NCBI RefSeq assembly: GCF_018080005.1
Contig: NZ_CP073015.1
Span: 930,001 to 994,000 of the forward strand
Origin: Flavobacterium sp. CS20
GTDB taxonomy: Bacteria > Bacteroidota > Bacteroidia > Flavobacteriales > Flavobacteriaceae
Reading direction: 5' to 3'
DNA length: 64,000 nucleotides
Both the position numbers and the translations under genes were made by a program. Under the pieces are notes generated by a model, which was given only the letters and a program-made list of their open reading frames with translations, was not told where the DNA came from and ran no database searches. Positions within the stretch are counted from its first letter, which is position 1; each line of letters opens with the position of its first letter. This document shows positions 7,412-18,077 of this stretch, piece after piece.

Positions 7412-8821
7412 ATGAGAAAAACAATAAAAATCTTAATATTAAGCCTATTCATTTTAAGTTGTAAAACACAATACAATACGTCCTTCGATGGAATTGAAGC
7501 AGAGCGTTTCAGCAATAAGAAAGCTAATTCTCAATCATTAAAATCTGATTTCAAAATTGCCACTGGTAAAATTTCAAAAGAGTTCGTTCTAAATAAATCA
7601 AATCTCTTACTGCTCAACGGAATGATTGCCGTTACAAATGGTTATTTCAGTCTGTCTATAGTAAACGACAATGGAGATGAATGGGTAATTACAAACGAAC
7701 AAGATCAAACAATCGAGTTCAATAATGAGATAGTTGAATTACCAAACAAAGGAAACTATAAAATCAATATCTCTCTAACAAACGCTTCAGGATATTATGA
7801 CTTTAAATGGAAAGAAGCTTCAGATAACCTAAAGAATTCTAACCAAAATTACAGGAGAAAACTCATTGAAAAAAATATATTTGACAAAGTCCGCAACATC
7901 AAGGACAGTATCAAAGTTGGCAATATGATAATTCAAAACGCTTTCAAGTATCAAATACTTGCACATCAAAATTCAAAATTTGATAGCCTAATGATACTCA
8001 ACAAAGTTTACTTGCCAAACAAATACACTTTTGATAATTGTCTTGGATTGATTTTTGGCGATGAGAATGGAAAAAAATTCAGACCCAATGGAATTTTTAA
8101 GTGGAATGAAAAATTACTTGACAACCACAAAGAATTGATTGTCTCAAAATTATCAGTTTTGGATACTGTAAATATTAATGAGTTATTCAAAAATCATCTT
8201 AACGCCGTTCAAGAATTAACAGGACAAAAAGGAAATGGAAACTGGATAGTCTATTTTATTTGCCCAAAAGATTTTCAAATATTTGGCGGATGTGATAAAA
8301 ATTCAATGATTTTAGATATGTTTGGAGATGCGTGGAATTCTAAATCAATAAATGACCTATTTGCACACGAAATTGAGCATCTAATTTTTGAACCTATTGC
8401 AGAAAAAGACCCTTATGGAAATTCAGGTCTTGGTATTACCTTAGATGAAGGTTTAGCTGTTTATTTTACATATATCTATCTGAAACAAGATATTAATCAA
8501 GCACTATACGGAAATAACACTAAAATCTTATTGGATAAAGAAAAAGAAATTTTCACAAAATTAGAACCCTTTTTATACAAAACAGAAGAAGAGGGATGTC
8601 CAATTTACAGACATTGTGGACGAAGTAATGATTGTGAACCAGTTATCAAGGATTTACCTGAAAATATCCAAGACGAATTATGTTATTTTTTAGGATTCAG
8701 AATTATCCAAAAATATGTGGAAAAACACGGAAAAAATTCTTGGAAAGACTTATATAAAATCCCTTTTAAAGAATTTTATGAAAATAGTGGATACAAAGAA
8801 TATATCGAATTTAAACAATAA
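7412..8821 (+). CDS. Putative lipoprotein metallopeptidase (HExxH), 469 aa
   Basis: The start at 7412 gives a lipoprotein signal (MRKTIKILILSLFILSC). An in-frame ATG at 7367 lies inside the attC and is unlikely. Residues about 345-375 contain FAHEIEHLIFEP followed by LDEGLAVYFTY, a gluzincin-like zinc arrangement (HExxH with a downstream Glu). The N-terminal third is beta-rich and the C-terminus contains four Cys in a short CPIYRHCGRSNDCEPV stretch. I cannot assign a peptidase family. The gene is the only ORF of its cassette. A group II intron begins one base after the stop codon, so the cassette end is displaced, and its start core (GTTGGCACC) no longer matches the box after the intron (GGTAAC). 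Confidence 0.7.
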   Translation: MRKTIKILILSLFILSCKTQYNTSFDGIEAERFSNKKANSQSLKSDFKIATGKISKEFVLNKSNLLLLNGMIAVTNGYFSLSIVNDNGDEWVITNEQDQTIEFNNEIVELPNKGNYKINISLTNASGYYDFKWKEASDNLKNSNQNYRRKLIEKNIFDKVRNIKDSIKVGNMIIQNAFKYQILAHQNSKFDSLMILNKVYLPNKYTFDNCLGLIFGDENGKKFRPNGIFKWNEKLLDNHKELIVSKLSVLDTVNINELFKNHLNAVQELTGQKGNGNWIVYFICPKDFQIFGGCDKNSMILDMFGDAWNSKSINDLFAHEIEHLIFEPIAEKDPYGNSGLGITLDEGLAVYFTYIYLKQDINQALYGNNTKILLDKEKEIFTKLEPFLYKTEEEGCPIYRHCGRSNDCEPVIKDLPENIQDELCYFLGFRIIQKYVEKHGKNSWKDLYKIPFKEFYENSGYKEYIEFKQ

Positions 8822-8822
8822 A

Positions 8823-10817
8823 GTCGAGTAGGTAAAGGGGAATCCACCCTAAACCTCTCACAGAACCGTACGTGATAGTCTCCCATCATACGGCTCTTCT
8901 TAACAAGTCTATGGCGTAAAACCGTATTGCCAATGCACAAACAGATTAGGATAATGCTTTGCAGTTTCCTGTAACCATTTGTAGGCAAAAAACCAGTGTT
9001 TACGCCTAAATCTCCGATATTTGTTGCGTACCCATTTTGCCAGACGCATATTCAAGAAACGAAATACATAGTGTAATTCACTCATTCTTACTTTGCCGTA
9101 ATAATTAATCCAACCTCGTACTTTTTCTGCTATTATGCCTGCCAAATCTGGCAGGCGTAAATGAACCATACGATGAAGTTTCATCTTAAACAAAGTTTGA
9201 TTGATGCGTTTCTGTCGTTTACGACTGATTGACGGTGTAAATCCCAAATGAAAGTTCCCAAAATAGCCCTTTACCATTCTTGGCTTAAATGTAAATCCAA
9301 GAAAATCGAATGTTACATAATGAACCTTAAATGGTGGATGCTTCTTTTGGTTGCGTTTGCAATAAACGATATTGCTCTTGCCGTCTTTTATCTGCAATTT
9401 GCACTGTTTAAATCGGGCTTTTACCGCTTCCAACGTCCGCAAGGCTTGTTTAAAATTATCGCAATGGATGATAATATCATCAGCATAGCGCTCAAACTTT
9501 ACTTCCGGGTGGTTGTTCTCAATCCACTTATCAAAAACAACATGCAAGAAAATGTTTGCCAGTAATGGGCTAATAACACCTCCTTGTGGTGTGCCTTTGT
9601 CTCGTGAATGAATACTACCGTCTTTCTTTTGAATTGGAGCCTTTAACCAACGTGCTACATACAAGTGAATATGCTTTTCTTTGGTAAAATGTCCTAATGC
9701 TTTAAGCATTAAGTCATGGTCTATCTCATCAAAAAAACTCTTGATATCCAAATCTATCACCCAATCCATTTTCATGCAGTTTTCCCTGCATTGCTTTATG
9801 GCTTGATGCGCTGATTTGTTTGGTCGATAGCCAAAAGAATCTTTACTAAACTGTTTATCTACAATCTGTTCTAATTCTTCTCTTATTACCATTTGAGCCG
9901 TTCGGTCTTATACTGTTGGAATGCCAAGCTTCCTGATTCTGACCGTCTTCTTTGGGTATTTCTACCTCGCGCACAGTACTGGAAAATAACTACCAGCGGC
10001 TAACCTATTCCATACAGGATATAAGTATTTCATAGGACGTGAATGTACTTCTTATGCTGACAAATTATCAACACCTGAAATTACCTTTGTTACTCTTTAC
10101 CTTTTTAAAGGCATCCCATACCTGTCGCTTTAATATCGGTTGCGACTTTTGTTTCTCTTTGAAAATCATCCTAAAAAAATCTTTAGTTGTAATACAATTT
10201 AAAACTGTTAAGTCAGTCCCTTCGCTCCATTTCCATTACAGAAACTTCATCACTACTACAGACTAATCCGCCACTAATTAACAGTATCGCTACTTTCTAC
10301 CTTGCCCTTCGGGGTTGTGGTATTTTTGCACTATTAATTAGCTTCTCCTGTTCCGTAATTGAGCCGTAAGCAAAGCTCCTGCCCTCTTTATGCCGATTGC
10401 CACTTGACCAGAAATAGGTATCATGTCAAGTTCTGTTCTCGCAAGACCGCCCATCCCTCGATTTTGACAATACTAAAGTTGTTTACGACACTTCTACAAG
10501 GGTTCAATCTCGTCTCTTTCAGCTTCTTTACTCCTACCATAGCAAACTACTCTGAAAACAACACAGGTAGTGCATTTAACCTTATCGCTCAAGACCAACC
10601 CGTGAAAGGAAAGCCCCATAAGGCGGTTTGACTGGTGTGCCTAATCACTCCCAGCCGAGAGACCAATCCTCATCGTACTCTTTACGTGAATCCACCTGAA
10701 ACAAATGCCAGGGTCGTTTCTAAATACCAATGAGACTCTCATCTCAATTACAGTTATGTTACTTGTTTTCAATGAACTTAATCACTATCTTGTATCCCCA
10801 AGTAACGCAGGACACAC
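8823..10817 (-). mobile_element. Group II intron, copy 1, inserted at an attC
   Basis: It reads on the minus strand. The 5' end is GTGTGTCCTGCG (10817 downward, fitting the GUGYG consensus) and the 3' end is CTACTCGAC. A domain V hairpin (GAGCCGTATGATGGGAGAC with its ACGTACGGTTC arm) lies at about 8862-8902. The 1995 bp carry a broken reverse transcriptase/maturase. The 5' exon ends GCTGT and the 3' exon begins TTTATT. The insertion is 8 nt outside the GGTAAC box of the next attC, on the bottom strand relative to cassette genes. That is the niche of the known group IIC-attC introns. It is nearly identical to copies 3 and 4. Confidence 0.88.
8909..10169 (-). pseudogene. ltrA: Group II intron reverse transcriptase/maturase, broken
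   Basis: The downstream 327 codons are intact, with SFGYRPNKSAHQAIKQC, the GTPQGGVISPLLANI motif, the catalytic YADD (FERYADDII) and a C-terminal maturase region ending WVRNKYRRFRRKHW. The N-terminal part starts at 10169 (MIFKEK). It is separated by a base missing in the TTCCAGTACTG region and by an in-frame TAA just upstream of position 9892, where copy 4 has CAA. The enzyme is probably not made in full. Splicing could depend on a maturase supplied by another copy. Confidence 0.85.
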
Positions 10818-10960
10818 AGCCAGCAGGTAACATCGGCTATAGCAAATGCGGGCTAAAGTGCTAAAATGAAAATAATTACACAAAATAAACTAATCGCTAA
10901 ACGGAAAGGAAAGTTCCTTGAAATCCCGCACTTGCCATAGCCGAGAACCGTTGCCACACA
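10818..10960 (+). other. attC site 5
   Basis: GGTAAC (10826-10831), stem CGGCTATAGCAAATGCGGG against CCCGCACTTGCCATAGCCG, core GTTGCCAC from 10950. Intron copy 1 abuts it on the left and IS110 copy 1 begins 8 nt after its GTT. The box does not match the upstream cassette start. Confidence 0.8.
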
Positions 10961-11251
10961 TTCCCCATATCAAGAAACTCGATTAATTTCTATTGCTAAC
11001 GATGCCGATAAAATATTGGTTATTATTTTTGTAATGATCCTTTGTAAGGTAGATTTTTCAAATGGTGCTTGAGATAGAGCCCGTGCGCTCATTCTGGTTG
11101 AAATGTAAAAAAGCCCCGACTCTTCTCAGGGCTTTGTTGATAATTTCAGTGGTGGCTACGATAATTCGCAGACCCCGTTCAGAATAATTTTCAATACAAA
11201 AATACATTTCCTTAGGATCTTTTTTGTTTAATACTTAAATATTTTTCAATT
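10961..11251 (+). ncRNA. Left-end non-coding region, candidate bridge RNA
   Basis: 290 bp without an ORF precede the transposase, while the right end has only about 16 bp after its stop. In IS110-group elements this long left end encodes the bridge RNA that pairs with donor and target DNA. A strong stem AAAGCCCCGACTC / CTCAGGGCTTT lies at about 11110-11138. TTGCTAACG at 10993-11001 is complementary to the CGTTAGC form of the attC core and is a candidate target-pairing segment. The region is conserved in copy 2. Copy 3 lost the stem and the transposase start. The RNA and its ends are inferred, not seen. Confidence 0.45.
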
Positions 11252-12626
11252 ATGGCAAGAAAGAAAAAGTTAGAAATGGAAATTGTAAACCAACATGCAA
11301 CAGGTATTGACATTGGAAGTCGGTCTCACTTTGTAGCAGTTGGACAAGCCCTAGAAGATGTAAAAGAATTTGGGGTTTATGCAGAAGATCTTACTGCAAT
11401 TTGTCAACACCTAAAAAGCTATGGTATTACCTCAGTTGCCATGGAAAGCACAGGAGATTATTGGCAAAATCTTTTTACAGAACTCATCAAGCATGATTTT
11501 GAAGTTATTTTATGCAATGGAAAATTTACCAAACACGCAAAAGGTAAAAAAACAGATGTTAAAGATGCAAGATGGATTCAAAAACTGCATGCATTAGGTT
11601 TGCTTACAAGTAGTTTTTTGCCTGACCAGCAGACTGAAATACTTAGAACTTATGCACGTCAGCGAGGCAATATTATACATCAAGCGTGGCAGACTTCAAG
11701 AAAAATGCAAAAGCACCTTAAGTTTTTAAATTTTAGACTTGATGTTGTAGTTAAAGACATTTGTGGTCTTACAGGTCTTAAAATCATAGAAGATATTTGC
11801 AAAGGAAATTTAGACCCTAATGAACTTGCTAAGCATCGGCACTACAATTGCCGAAAGTCTGAGGCAGAAATAGCAAAAGCCCTCCATGGCAATAACAGGA
11901 AGACTTTCTTTTTGGGTTAAAACAAGAATTTCAAACTTATCAGTTTTTACAAAAACAATTAAAGGCTTGCGATAAACAGATAGACCAATTCATAAAAAAG
12001 CATCTTGACACAAATCCAGAATTAAAAAAACTAAAAACCAATCCAAAACCTTATAAAAGAGAAAATAAGAATGCTCCCAAAATAAAGGATTTTAATCAAG
12101 TAGCTTATCAGTATTTTGAAGGTGTGGATCTGCTTGCCATTGAAGGCGTAAGTCATGCTACAATACTTAGTATTATGGTGAGATAGGTCCGGAAGGATTT
12201 AGAAAGTTTAATTCTTCAAAAGAATTTGTCTCTTGGTTAAGACTAGCACCAAACAACAAAATATCAGGCGGTAAAGTGCTTAGTTCAAAAGTTCCTAAAG
12301 GGAGTAATAGATTAAAAATAGCATTACGACAAGCGACTAATTCTATTGGAAATTTAAAAGATACACACTTGTCTGATTTCTTTAAGCGTGTCGCATTTAG
12401 AAAAGGAAGACAAGCGACAGTAAGCGCAACAGCAAGAAAATTGGGTGTAATCATATGGAATATGGTTACAAAAAAAGAACCTTATAAACCGCCAAAAGAA
12501 TATCTATTCCTCGATCAAAAAAGAAAGTTAGGCATAGCCAAAAGAATGAGGAAACAAATCGCTAAATTTGGATTAACTAATGAAGATTTAGGCTTAAATG
12601 CAAATATCTATAAAACAGCAACTTAA
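11252..12626 (+). pseudogene. IS110-family transposase, broken, copy 1
   Basis: The N-terminal DEDD domain is clear: GIDIGSRSHFVAVG (first Asp), AMESTGDYW (Glu) and KKTDVKDARWIQ (paired Asp). The C-terminal transposase_20 part carries IEGVSHATIL, FVSWLRLAPNN and SSKVPKGSNRLKIALRQ. Between them the frame breaks at about 11907-11912, in TTTC followed by five T, where six T would restore GLKQEF. A second break is at about 12178 (GGTGAG against GGTAGAG in copy 2). This family acts by a DEDD/Ser mechanism guided by RNA. Confidence 0.85.
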
Positions 12627-12642
12627 TTTACGTTAGTCAGAA

Positions 12643-14323
12643 TTCCCCATATCAAGAAACTCGATTAATTTCTATTGCTAACGATGCCGATAAAATATTG
12701 GTTATTATTTTTGTAATGATCCTTTGTAAGACCGATTTTTCAAATGGTGCTTGAGATAGAGCCCGTGTGCTCATTCTGGTTGAAATGTAAAAAAGCCCCG
12801 ACTCTTCTCAGGGCTTTGTTGATAATTTCAGTGGTGGCTACGATAATTCGCAGACCCCGTTCAGAATAATTTTCAATACAAAAATACATTTCCTTAGGAT
12901 CTTTTTTGTTTAATACTTAAATATTTTTCAATTATGGCAAGAAAGAAAAAGTTAGAAATGGAAATTGTAAACCAACATGCAAAGAGGTATTGACATTGGA
13001 AGTCGGTCTCACTTTGTAGCAGTTGGACAAGCCCTAGAAGATGTAAAAGAATTTGGGGTTTATGCAGAAGATCTTACTGCAATTTGTCAACACCTAAAAA
13101 GCTATGGCATTACCTCAGTTGCCATGGAAAGCACAGGAGATTATTGGCAAAATCTTTTTACAGAACTCATCAAGCATGATTTTGAAGTTATTTTATGCAA
13201 TGGAAAATTTACCAAACACGCAAAAGGTAAAAAAACAGATGTTAAAGATGCAAGATGGATTCAAAAACTGCATGCATTAGGTTTGCTTACAAGTAGTTTT
13301 TTGCCTGACCAGCAGACTGAAATACTTAGAACTTATGCACGTCAGCGAGGCAATATTATACATCAAGCGTGGCACTTCAAGAAAAATGCAAAAGCACTTA
13401 AGTTTTTAAATTTTAGACTTGATGTTGTAGTTAAAGACATTTGTGGTCTTACAGGTCTTAAAATCATAGAAGATATTTGCAAAGGAAATTTAGACCCTAA
13501 TGAACTTGCTAAGCATCGGCACTACAATTGCCGAAAGTCTGAGGCAGAAATAGCAAAAGCCCTCCATGGCAATAACAGGAAGACTTTCTTTTTGGGTTAA
13601 AACAAGAATTTCAAACTTATCAGTTTTTACAAAAACAATTAAAGGCTTGCGATAAACAGATAGACCAATTCATAAAAAAGCATCTTGACACAAATCCAGA
13701 ATTAAAAAAACTAAAAACCAATCCAAAACCTTATAAAAGAGAAAATAAGAATGCTCCCAAAATAAAGGATTTTAATCAAGTAGCTTATCAGTATTTTGAA
13801 GGTGTGGATCTGCTTGCCATTGAAGGCGTAAGTCATGCTACAATACTTAGTATTATGGTAGAGATAGGTCCGGAAGGATTTATAAAGTTTAATTCTTCAA
13901 AAGAATTTGTCTCTTGGTTAAGACTAGCACCAAACAACAAAATATCAGGCGGTAAAGTGCTTAGTTCAAAAGTTCCTAAAGGGAGTAATAGATTAAAAAT
14001 AGCATTACGACAAGCGACTAATTCTATTGGAAATTTAAAAGATACACACTTGTCTGATTTCTTTAAGCGTGTCGCATTTAGAAAAGGAAGACAAGCGACA
14101 GTAAGCGCAACAGCAAGAAAATTGGGTGTAATCATATGGAATATGGTTACAAAAAAAGAACCTTATAAACCGCCAAAAGAATATCTATTCCTCGATCAAA
14201 AAAGAAAGTTAGGCATAGCCAAAAGAATGAGGAAACAAATCGCTAAATTTGGATTAACTAATGAAGATTTAGGCTTAAATGCAAATATCTGTAAAACAGC
14301 AACTTAATTTACGTTAGTCAGAA
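12643..14323 (+). mobile_element. IS110-family insertion sequence, copy 2
   Basis: About 1.68 kb and nearly identical to copy 1, joined head-to-tail to it. The junction GTTAGTCAGAA/TTCCCC has the form expected of a circle junction, or of insertion of one copy into the attC-like right end of the other. The left non-coding region is intact, including the AGCCCCGAC hairpin. Confidence 0.85.
12934..14307 (+). pseudogene. IS110-family transposase, broken, copy 2
   Basis: Same domains as copy 1. An early frameshift occurs at about 12979-12984 (CATGCAAAGAGG where copy 1 has CATGCAACAGG). A few bases differ around 13373-13396. The shared break in the run of five T near 13592 separates the two domains. 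From 13804 the C-terminal domain is open for 167 codons. No full-length protein is possible from this copy. Confidence 0.85.
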
Positions 14324-14364
14324 TGACTCAACAACAAATTAATATTAACTATAAATTAAAACGG

Positions 14365-16097
14365 ATGAATCAGAAACTTAAATTTTTATTGGTAGTAACA
14401 CTTATGTTATTGCTTACTACAGGATGCGAAAATGATAACTTTAATGAAAATACACATAAACAACAAGAAAGGAGGCTAAATATTAATCTAACCTCATGGG
14501 AAGAGTTTAAAGTTCATCATGATAATATAGCTAGTAAAGTAGTTGAATTTAGAAAGAATAGAACGAGTAAAAATATTAATGAATCCAATAAATATGGCTT
14601 CTATATTAATGATAGTAAAATTCAAGTAATCGAAAATGACAATTTTACTACATTTACTTTTTTTGTATACAGAGATAACCCTAATCCTAATATTTTAGAA
14701 AACTACACTTATAAAGAATATAAAGATGGAACATTTGAGCAATTTTTGATAAAGTATCATTATACAATTGACAATAATGGTAATATGATTTTTGATACAA
14801 ATATATTAGATGTTGAAATCATTGAAGATTCTAATCTTGTAGTCTTAAAAAACAGTTGTATGCCAGAATTCGTTGAAGTATTAGATGAAATTGTTTGTAC
14901 ATCGAATACACAATGTACAGGAGCTGGGCATAATCCTGGTGAAGAATGTGATTGCACCCCTAGTCCTGATACTTGTGATCCAGCAGGTTCAATGTTTTGT
15001 GAATTACAATATGTTTGGGTTTACCAAGGTTGTGGTGGTGGCGAAGATTCAACTCCACCTGATGGTAATAATCCTACTACTAATACTGGAGGTGGTGGTA
15101 GCTCAAATAATGATGATAATAGTAATAACACTCCAAGTGTTCCTGTAATAGTTCCAACACCTATATATCAACCTATAGAAGATTGTATAAATGATCCTTT
15201 GTCATTCAAAAGTTCAGATAATTCTACGATAAATCCCGAGATATTAAAACAACTCGAATTTAGCATTGCTGAATGGGCTCACAATTTATTACTTACCTAC
15301 AAGATAATAATTGCAGTGAACAAGCACAACAAGATGTAATTGATGACCTATTAGAAGAATTTGATGAAGAAATTTTCATTGATGATGACTTTAAAAACAA
15401 CCCATGTCTTAAATCAGTCTACGACCAAATGGGAAAAGCATCTACTTTTAATAACTACCTACAAAACTTTGATGCTGATATGTCTGTGGCAGATTTAAGG
15501 TTTAGTGCTGATAATAATTTTGGACAAAATCCAAATTATCAAGGTTATGAAAATGCCATGGCAATTACAAACCCACCCTTATCTTCAAATGAAATTTTGA
15601 TTGACTTTAATACCGACCCTTCAACAAATGGAAATATATTGGATAAACCAAATGTTTTTAGAGCGGTGGCAATGATACATGAAATAATACATGCGGAGAT
15701 GTATAGAAAAATGCTTGATGCAATGATTGAAGCAGAGGGGCAAGGCACAACTTTAGATTGGACTGACATGAATCGTTTCGAATTTGATCAATATTTAGAG
15801 ACTTTACAAAATAAGTATTTTGGTATTTGGGAATATTATGTAAGATACAACGATAATGACGACACACCTGATAATGGACAACATCAACAAATGGCTCAAC
15901 ATTATAGAGACATAATTAAAGATGCATTAACTGATTATGACTCAACTCTAAGTGATAACCTAAAAAATTCGTTATCTTGGATTGGATTGAATGAAGCCAA
16001 TGTTGTAGCATGGCAAAATTTATCCCAAACTGAAAGAGATGCTATAAACCAAACCATTATTCAAATTCAAAATACATTTCCAAATGACTGCCCATAG
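14365..16097 (+). pseudogene. Lipoprotein with HExxH metallopeptidase-like domain, frameshifted
   Basis: The start at 14365 (MNQKLKFLLVVTLMLLLTTGC) gives a lipoprotein signal. The ATG at 14323 lies in the IS end. A middle region is Cys-rich, followed by a low-complexity Gly/Asn/Thr linker. At 15274-15277 a GGG run shifts the frame. One extra G joins EFSIAEW to GSQFITYLQDNNCSEQAQQD and restores one protein of 577 aa (the interval is 1733 nt). The C-terminal half has VAMIHEIIHAEMYRKM, an HExxH zinc motif. The downstream gene at 16084 overlaps by 14 nt. It may be a real lesion or a sequencing error. Confidence 0.7.
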
Positions 16098-16506
16098 ATT
16101 TTTACTTTCGATATTTTTGTTTTTATTTTTGATTGGTTATTCACAAGAAAAAAATTCATTTCCTAAGGATACGATATATATAAAGTTTAATAAGAATATA
16201 CACTCTAAAAAAATTCTATCGCATCCAAAGTATGGAAAAAACCTATATTTCAAAGGAATTGGAACTTATTACAATTTTGAGAGTAAAACTGACACCTTAA
16301 AAATTGATTATTTAAAAAAAATTGAATTTTCAGATTTAAAAAAAATTGAAAAATTAGAGAGTATTTATTACAAAAAAAGATTTGGAAGGAATCCATGGAT
16401 AAAAAACAAAAATGCAGTTTTTGTAACTTATGTAATTGAAAAAATAAGCGAATATTGTATAGTAAAATATCCTGTGATTTGGAGAAATGAAGGTATAAAA
16501 GATTAA
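16084..16506 (+). CDS. Hypothetical exported protein, 140 aa
   Basis: The signal peptide RFLLSIFLFLFLIGYSQ predicts export, with likely cleavage after YSQ. The mature part is basic and contains FPKDTIYIKFNK, LKKIEKLESIYYKKR and a C-terminal VIEKISEYCIVKYPVIW. I do not recognise a family. The start overlaps the metallopeptidase-like gene by 14 nt, so the two are coupled and probably function as a pair in the same cassette. An attC starts 19 bp after the stop. Confidence 0.6.
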   Translation: MTAHRFLLSIFLFLFLIGYSQEKNSFPKDTIYIKFNKNIHSKKILSHPKYGKNLYFKGIGTYYNFESKTDTLKIDYLKKIEFSDLKKIEKLESIYYKKRFGRNPWIKNKNAVFVTYVIEKISEYCIVKYPVIWRNEGIKD

Positions 16507-16524
16507 TATGGGATTGAAAACTAA

Positions 16525-16658
16525 CCACAACACGAGGCTATACATAATGTGAGGCTAAGAGCATAAACAAAGTTTTGGATTTATTTTTAACTTTTAGGCT
16601 AAGCAATAAATTTTGATTGTTTTTCCATCACACTATGCATAGCCCAACCGTTATGCCA
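16525..16658 (+). other. attC site 6
   Basis: CCACAAC (16525-16531), stem GGCTATACATAATGTGA against TCACACTATGCATAGCC, core GTTATGCCAT from 16650. The box does not match the bases in front of its cassette, which are the IS110 right end. Confidence 0.85.
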
Positions 16659-16754
16659 TATTAAAATTAAAAAAACGGTTAAAAGAAAAATTATCATTAG
16701 GGCTAACCACCCATTATGTTAAACTTAAAGTTAAATTTTAAAAAAGTATAAATT

Positions 16755-17549
16755 ATGAAATCAAATAAATTTTTAACATTAATAATAGTAAGTATTTTTT
16801 TTTCATGCACTGAAATTGCAGAGGATATTTCAGTTCAAAATGAATCAAATTCAACTGAGTATCAATTTAAAAATGGTGGTTTAAATTTGGATGAAAAATT
16901 AACCGTTAATAGAACTACTACATTTATATCGAAATTATTAATTAATTCAGGAGTAATAAAATTGAATGTTGTACGAGATAATGATGCTATAAAATATTAT
17001 CCAACAACACTAAAACAATGTTACTTAGATGATGAATTAGTTGATTTAAATGATTACACATTAGTAGTGGTTAATAATTATGCATTTTTAGAAAGGAATC
17101 CTGATTTTAAATTATCATTTTCAAATAATAATCTATTCCTTAATTCAAATGGATTTACAGGTATTGTAGAAGATAACCATTTTGATCTATTTGATAATAT
17201 TGATAAAAAAGTAGCTCTTATTTTGTTAAAAGAAGTTACAATATCAGAGGATAATAAATTTAGTGTTATACAGCCAAATGATCCAAATAATCCTGGGGAT
17301 GATTATACACCTATAGCTTCAGCAAGTGAAACATGTTCATGGTGGAATACTATAACTTATACATATTTTGGTAATACTAGAAGTGTTGCTGAATCAAGAG
17401 CAGGTCATCAAATGGAATTATCTCAACAACTCCACGACTTAGGCGAACAGCAAGGTCTAAATTTTTGTGAGCCTTTTGGTGAAGTTGATTCATCTTGTAT
17501 ATGGGATAATCATGGTTGTGTCGCTTCTTATTCAGTTTGTTGTGATTAA
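16755..17549 (+). CDS. Hypothetical lipoprotein with Cys-rich C-terminus, 264 aa
   Basis: The signal MKSNKFLTLIIVSIFFSC ends in a lipobox Cys. The body is beta-rich and Asn-rich. The last 75 residues contain seven Cys or Cys pairs in a segment with ETCSWWNTITYTY, GLNFCEPFG, SSCIWDNHGCVASY and a terminal CCD, suggesting a disulfide-stabilised exported domain. I know no family. The cassette is intact: GTTATGCCAT at 16650 pairs with ATGGCATAAC at 17939. A small lipoprotein gene follows at 17563 in the same cassette. Confidence 0.65.
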   Translation: MKSNKFLTLIIVSIFFSCTEIAEDISVQNESNSTEYQFKNGGLNLDEKLTVNRTTTFISKLLINSGVIKLNVVRDNDAIKYYPTTLKQCYLDDELVDLNDYTLVVVNNYAFLERNPDFKLSFSNNNLFLNSNGFTGIVEDNHFDLFDNIDKKVALILLKEVTISEDNKFSVIQPNDPNNPGDDYTPIASASETCSWWNTITYTYFGNTRSVAESRAGHQMELSQQLHDLGEQQGLNFCEPFGEVDSSCIWDNHGCVASYSVCCD

Positions 17550-17562
17550 TAAATTTGATACT

Positions 17563-17919
17563 ATGTTTAGAGATAAATTATATTATAAAAATATAGTTAG
17601 TATATTATTTTTTCTTTTCTTATTTTCATGTAATCAAGCAACTGAAACAAGGATTGAAGATTATATAGAAGTTAAAGTTATTGATATCAAGCAAACTAAT
17701 TCACAAATTGGTTTAACCTTGATAGACAAAAATGATTCTATTATGTTTGGAAATTTATCAAAAAAGAATCTAGAAAATTTTGACTCAATAATTTCTAGAT
17801 TAAATAAAAATGATAAATTAAAAATAAAAGGTATTTTGAATGACTTTAATGAGAATCAAAATAAAAATTCAAAGAAATCTTCCATAATAATTATAAATGA
17901 TTTAGTTTTTATTGAATAA
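17563..17919 (+). CDS. Hypothetical small lipoprotein, 118 aa
   Basis: I chose the ATG at 17563 (MFRDKLYYKNIVSILFFLFL then FSC) because it yields a lipoprotein signal. The longer frame from 17467 overlaps the upstream gene and lacks one. The mature region is lysine- and asparagine-rich with alternating beta pattern (YIEVKVIDIKQ, IGLTLIDKND, KLKIKGILNDF), suggestive of an OB-like fold, but this is a guess. It starts 13 nt after the upstream stop and is the second gene of the cassette. Confidence 0.6.
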   Translation: MFRDKLYYKNIVSILFFLFLFSCNQATETRIEDYIEVKVIDIKQTNSQIGLTLIDKNDSIMFGNLSKKNLENFDSIISRLNKNDKLKIKGILNDFNENQNKNSKKSSIIIINDLVFIE

Positions 17920-17938
17920 TGAATAAATTATTGTAAAC

Positions 17939-18076
17939 ATGGCATAACACTGCATATATTCAATAGCGGCTTTTGGCTTAAATCAAGAGTCGCTATTGTT
18001 TTTGTTATTTTAGATTATATTTAATAAAATTCGCTTATTTTTCCGCTACTGAAATATATGCTTTCCGTTAGCAATA
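17939..18076 (+). other. attC site 7
   Basis: ATGGCATAAC (17939-17948), stem GCATATATTCAATAGCGG against CCGCTACTGAAATATATGC, core GTTAGCAAT from 18067. A miniature element begins at 18078, 8 nt after GTT. Confidence 0.85.
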
Positions 18077-18077
18077 A

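Larger units (their letters stand above)
10961..12642 (+). mobile_element. IS110-family insertion sequence, copy 1
   Basis: About 1.68 kb. The left end TTCCCCATATC is the point where all three copies become identical. The right end is TTTACGTTAGTCAGAA. A sub-terminal inverted pair GCTAACG (left positions 35-41) and CGTTAGTC (5 nt from the right end) is visible, the asymmetric layout seen in IS1111-type members. No target duplication is apparent, as expected for the family. It is inserted 8 nt after a GTT core and is followed directly, with no spacer, by copy 2. Confidence 0.85.

Noticed and set aside
9248..9565. 105-codon plus-strand ORF inside intron copy 1 (same at 42596 and 45262)
   Set aside because: It is antisense to the conserved reverse transcriptase frame, identical in each intron copy only because the introns are, and has no signals of its own.
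10359..10631. 90-codon ORF in the 5' RNA part of the introns (also at 43705 and 46371)
   Set aside because: It lies antisense to the structured intron RNA and is disrupted in copy 3. Repetition reflects intron copies, not coding.
11900..11925. Programmed frameshift joining the two halves of the IS110 transposase
   Set aside because: No proper slippery heptamer is present, copy 3 has a different run length that also fails, the copies have further unrelated lesions, and the family is not known to use frameshifting.
12173..12454. Minus-strand ORFs inside IS110 copies (also 13833, 29904)
   Set aside because: They are antisense to the conserved C-terminal transposase domain. Their repetition follows the element copies.
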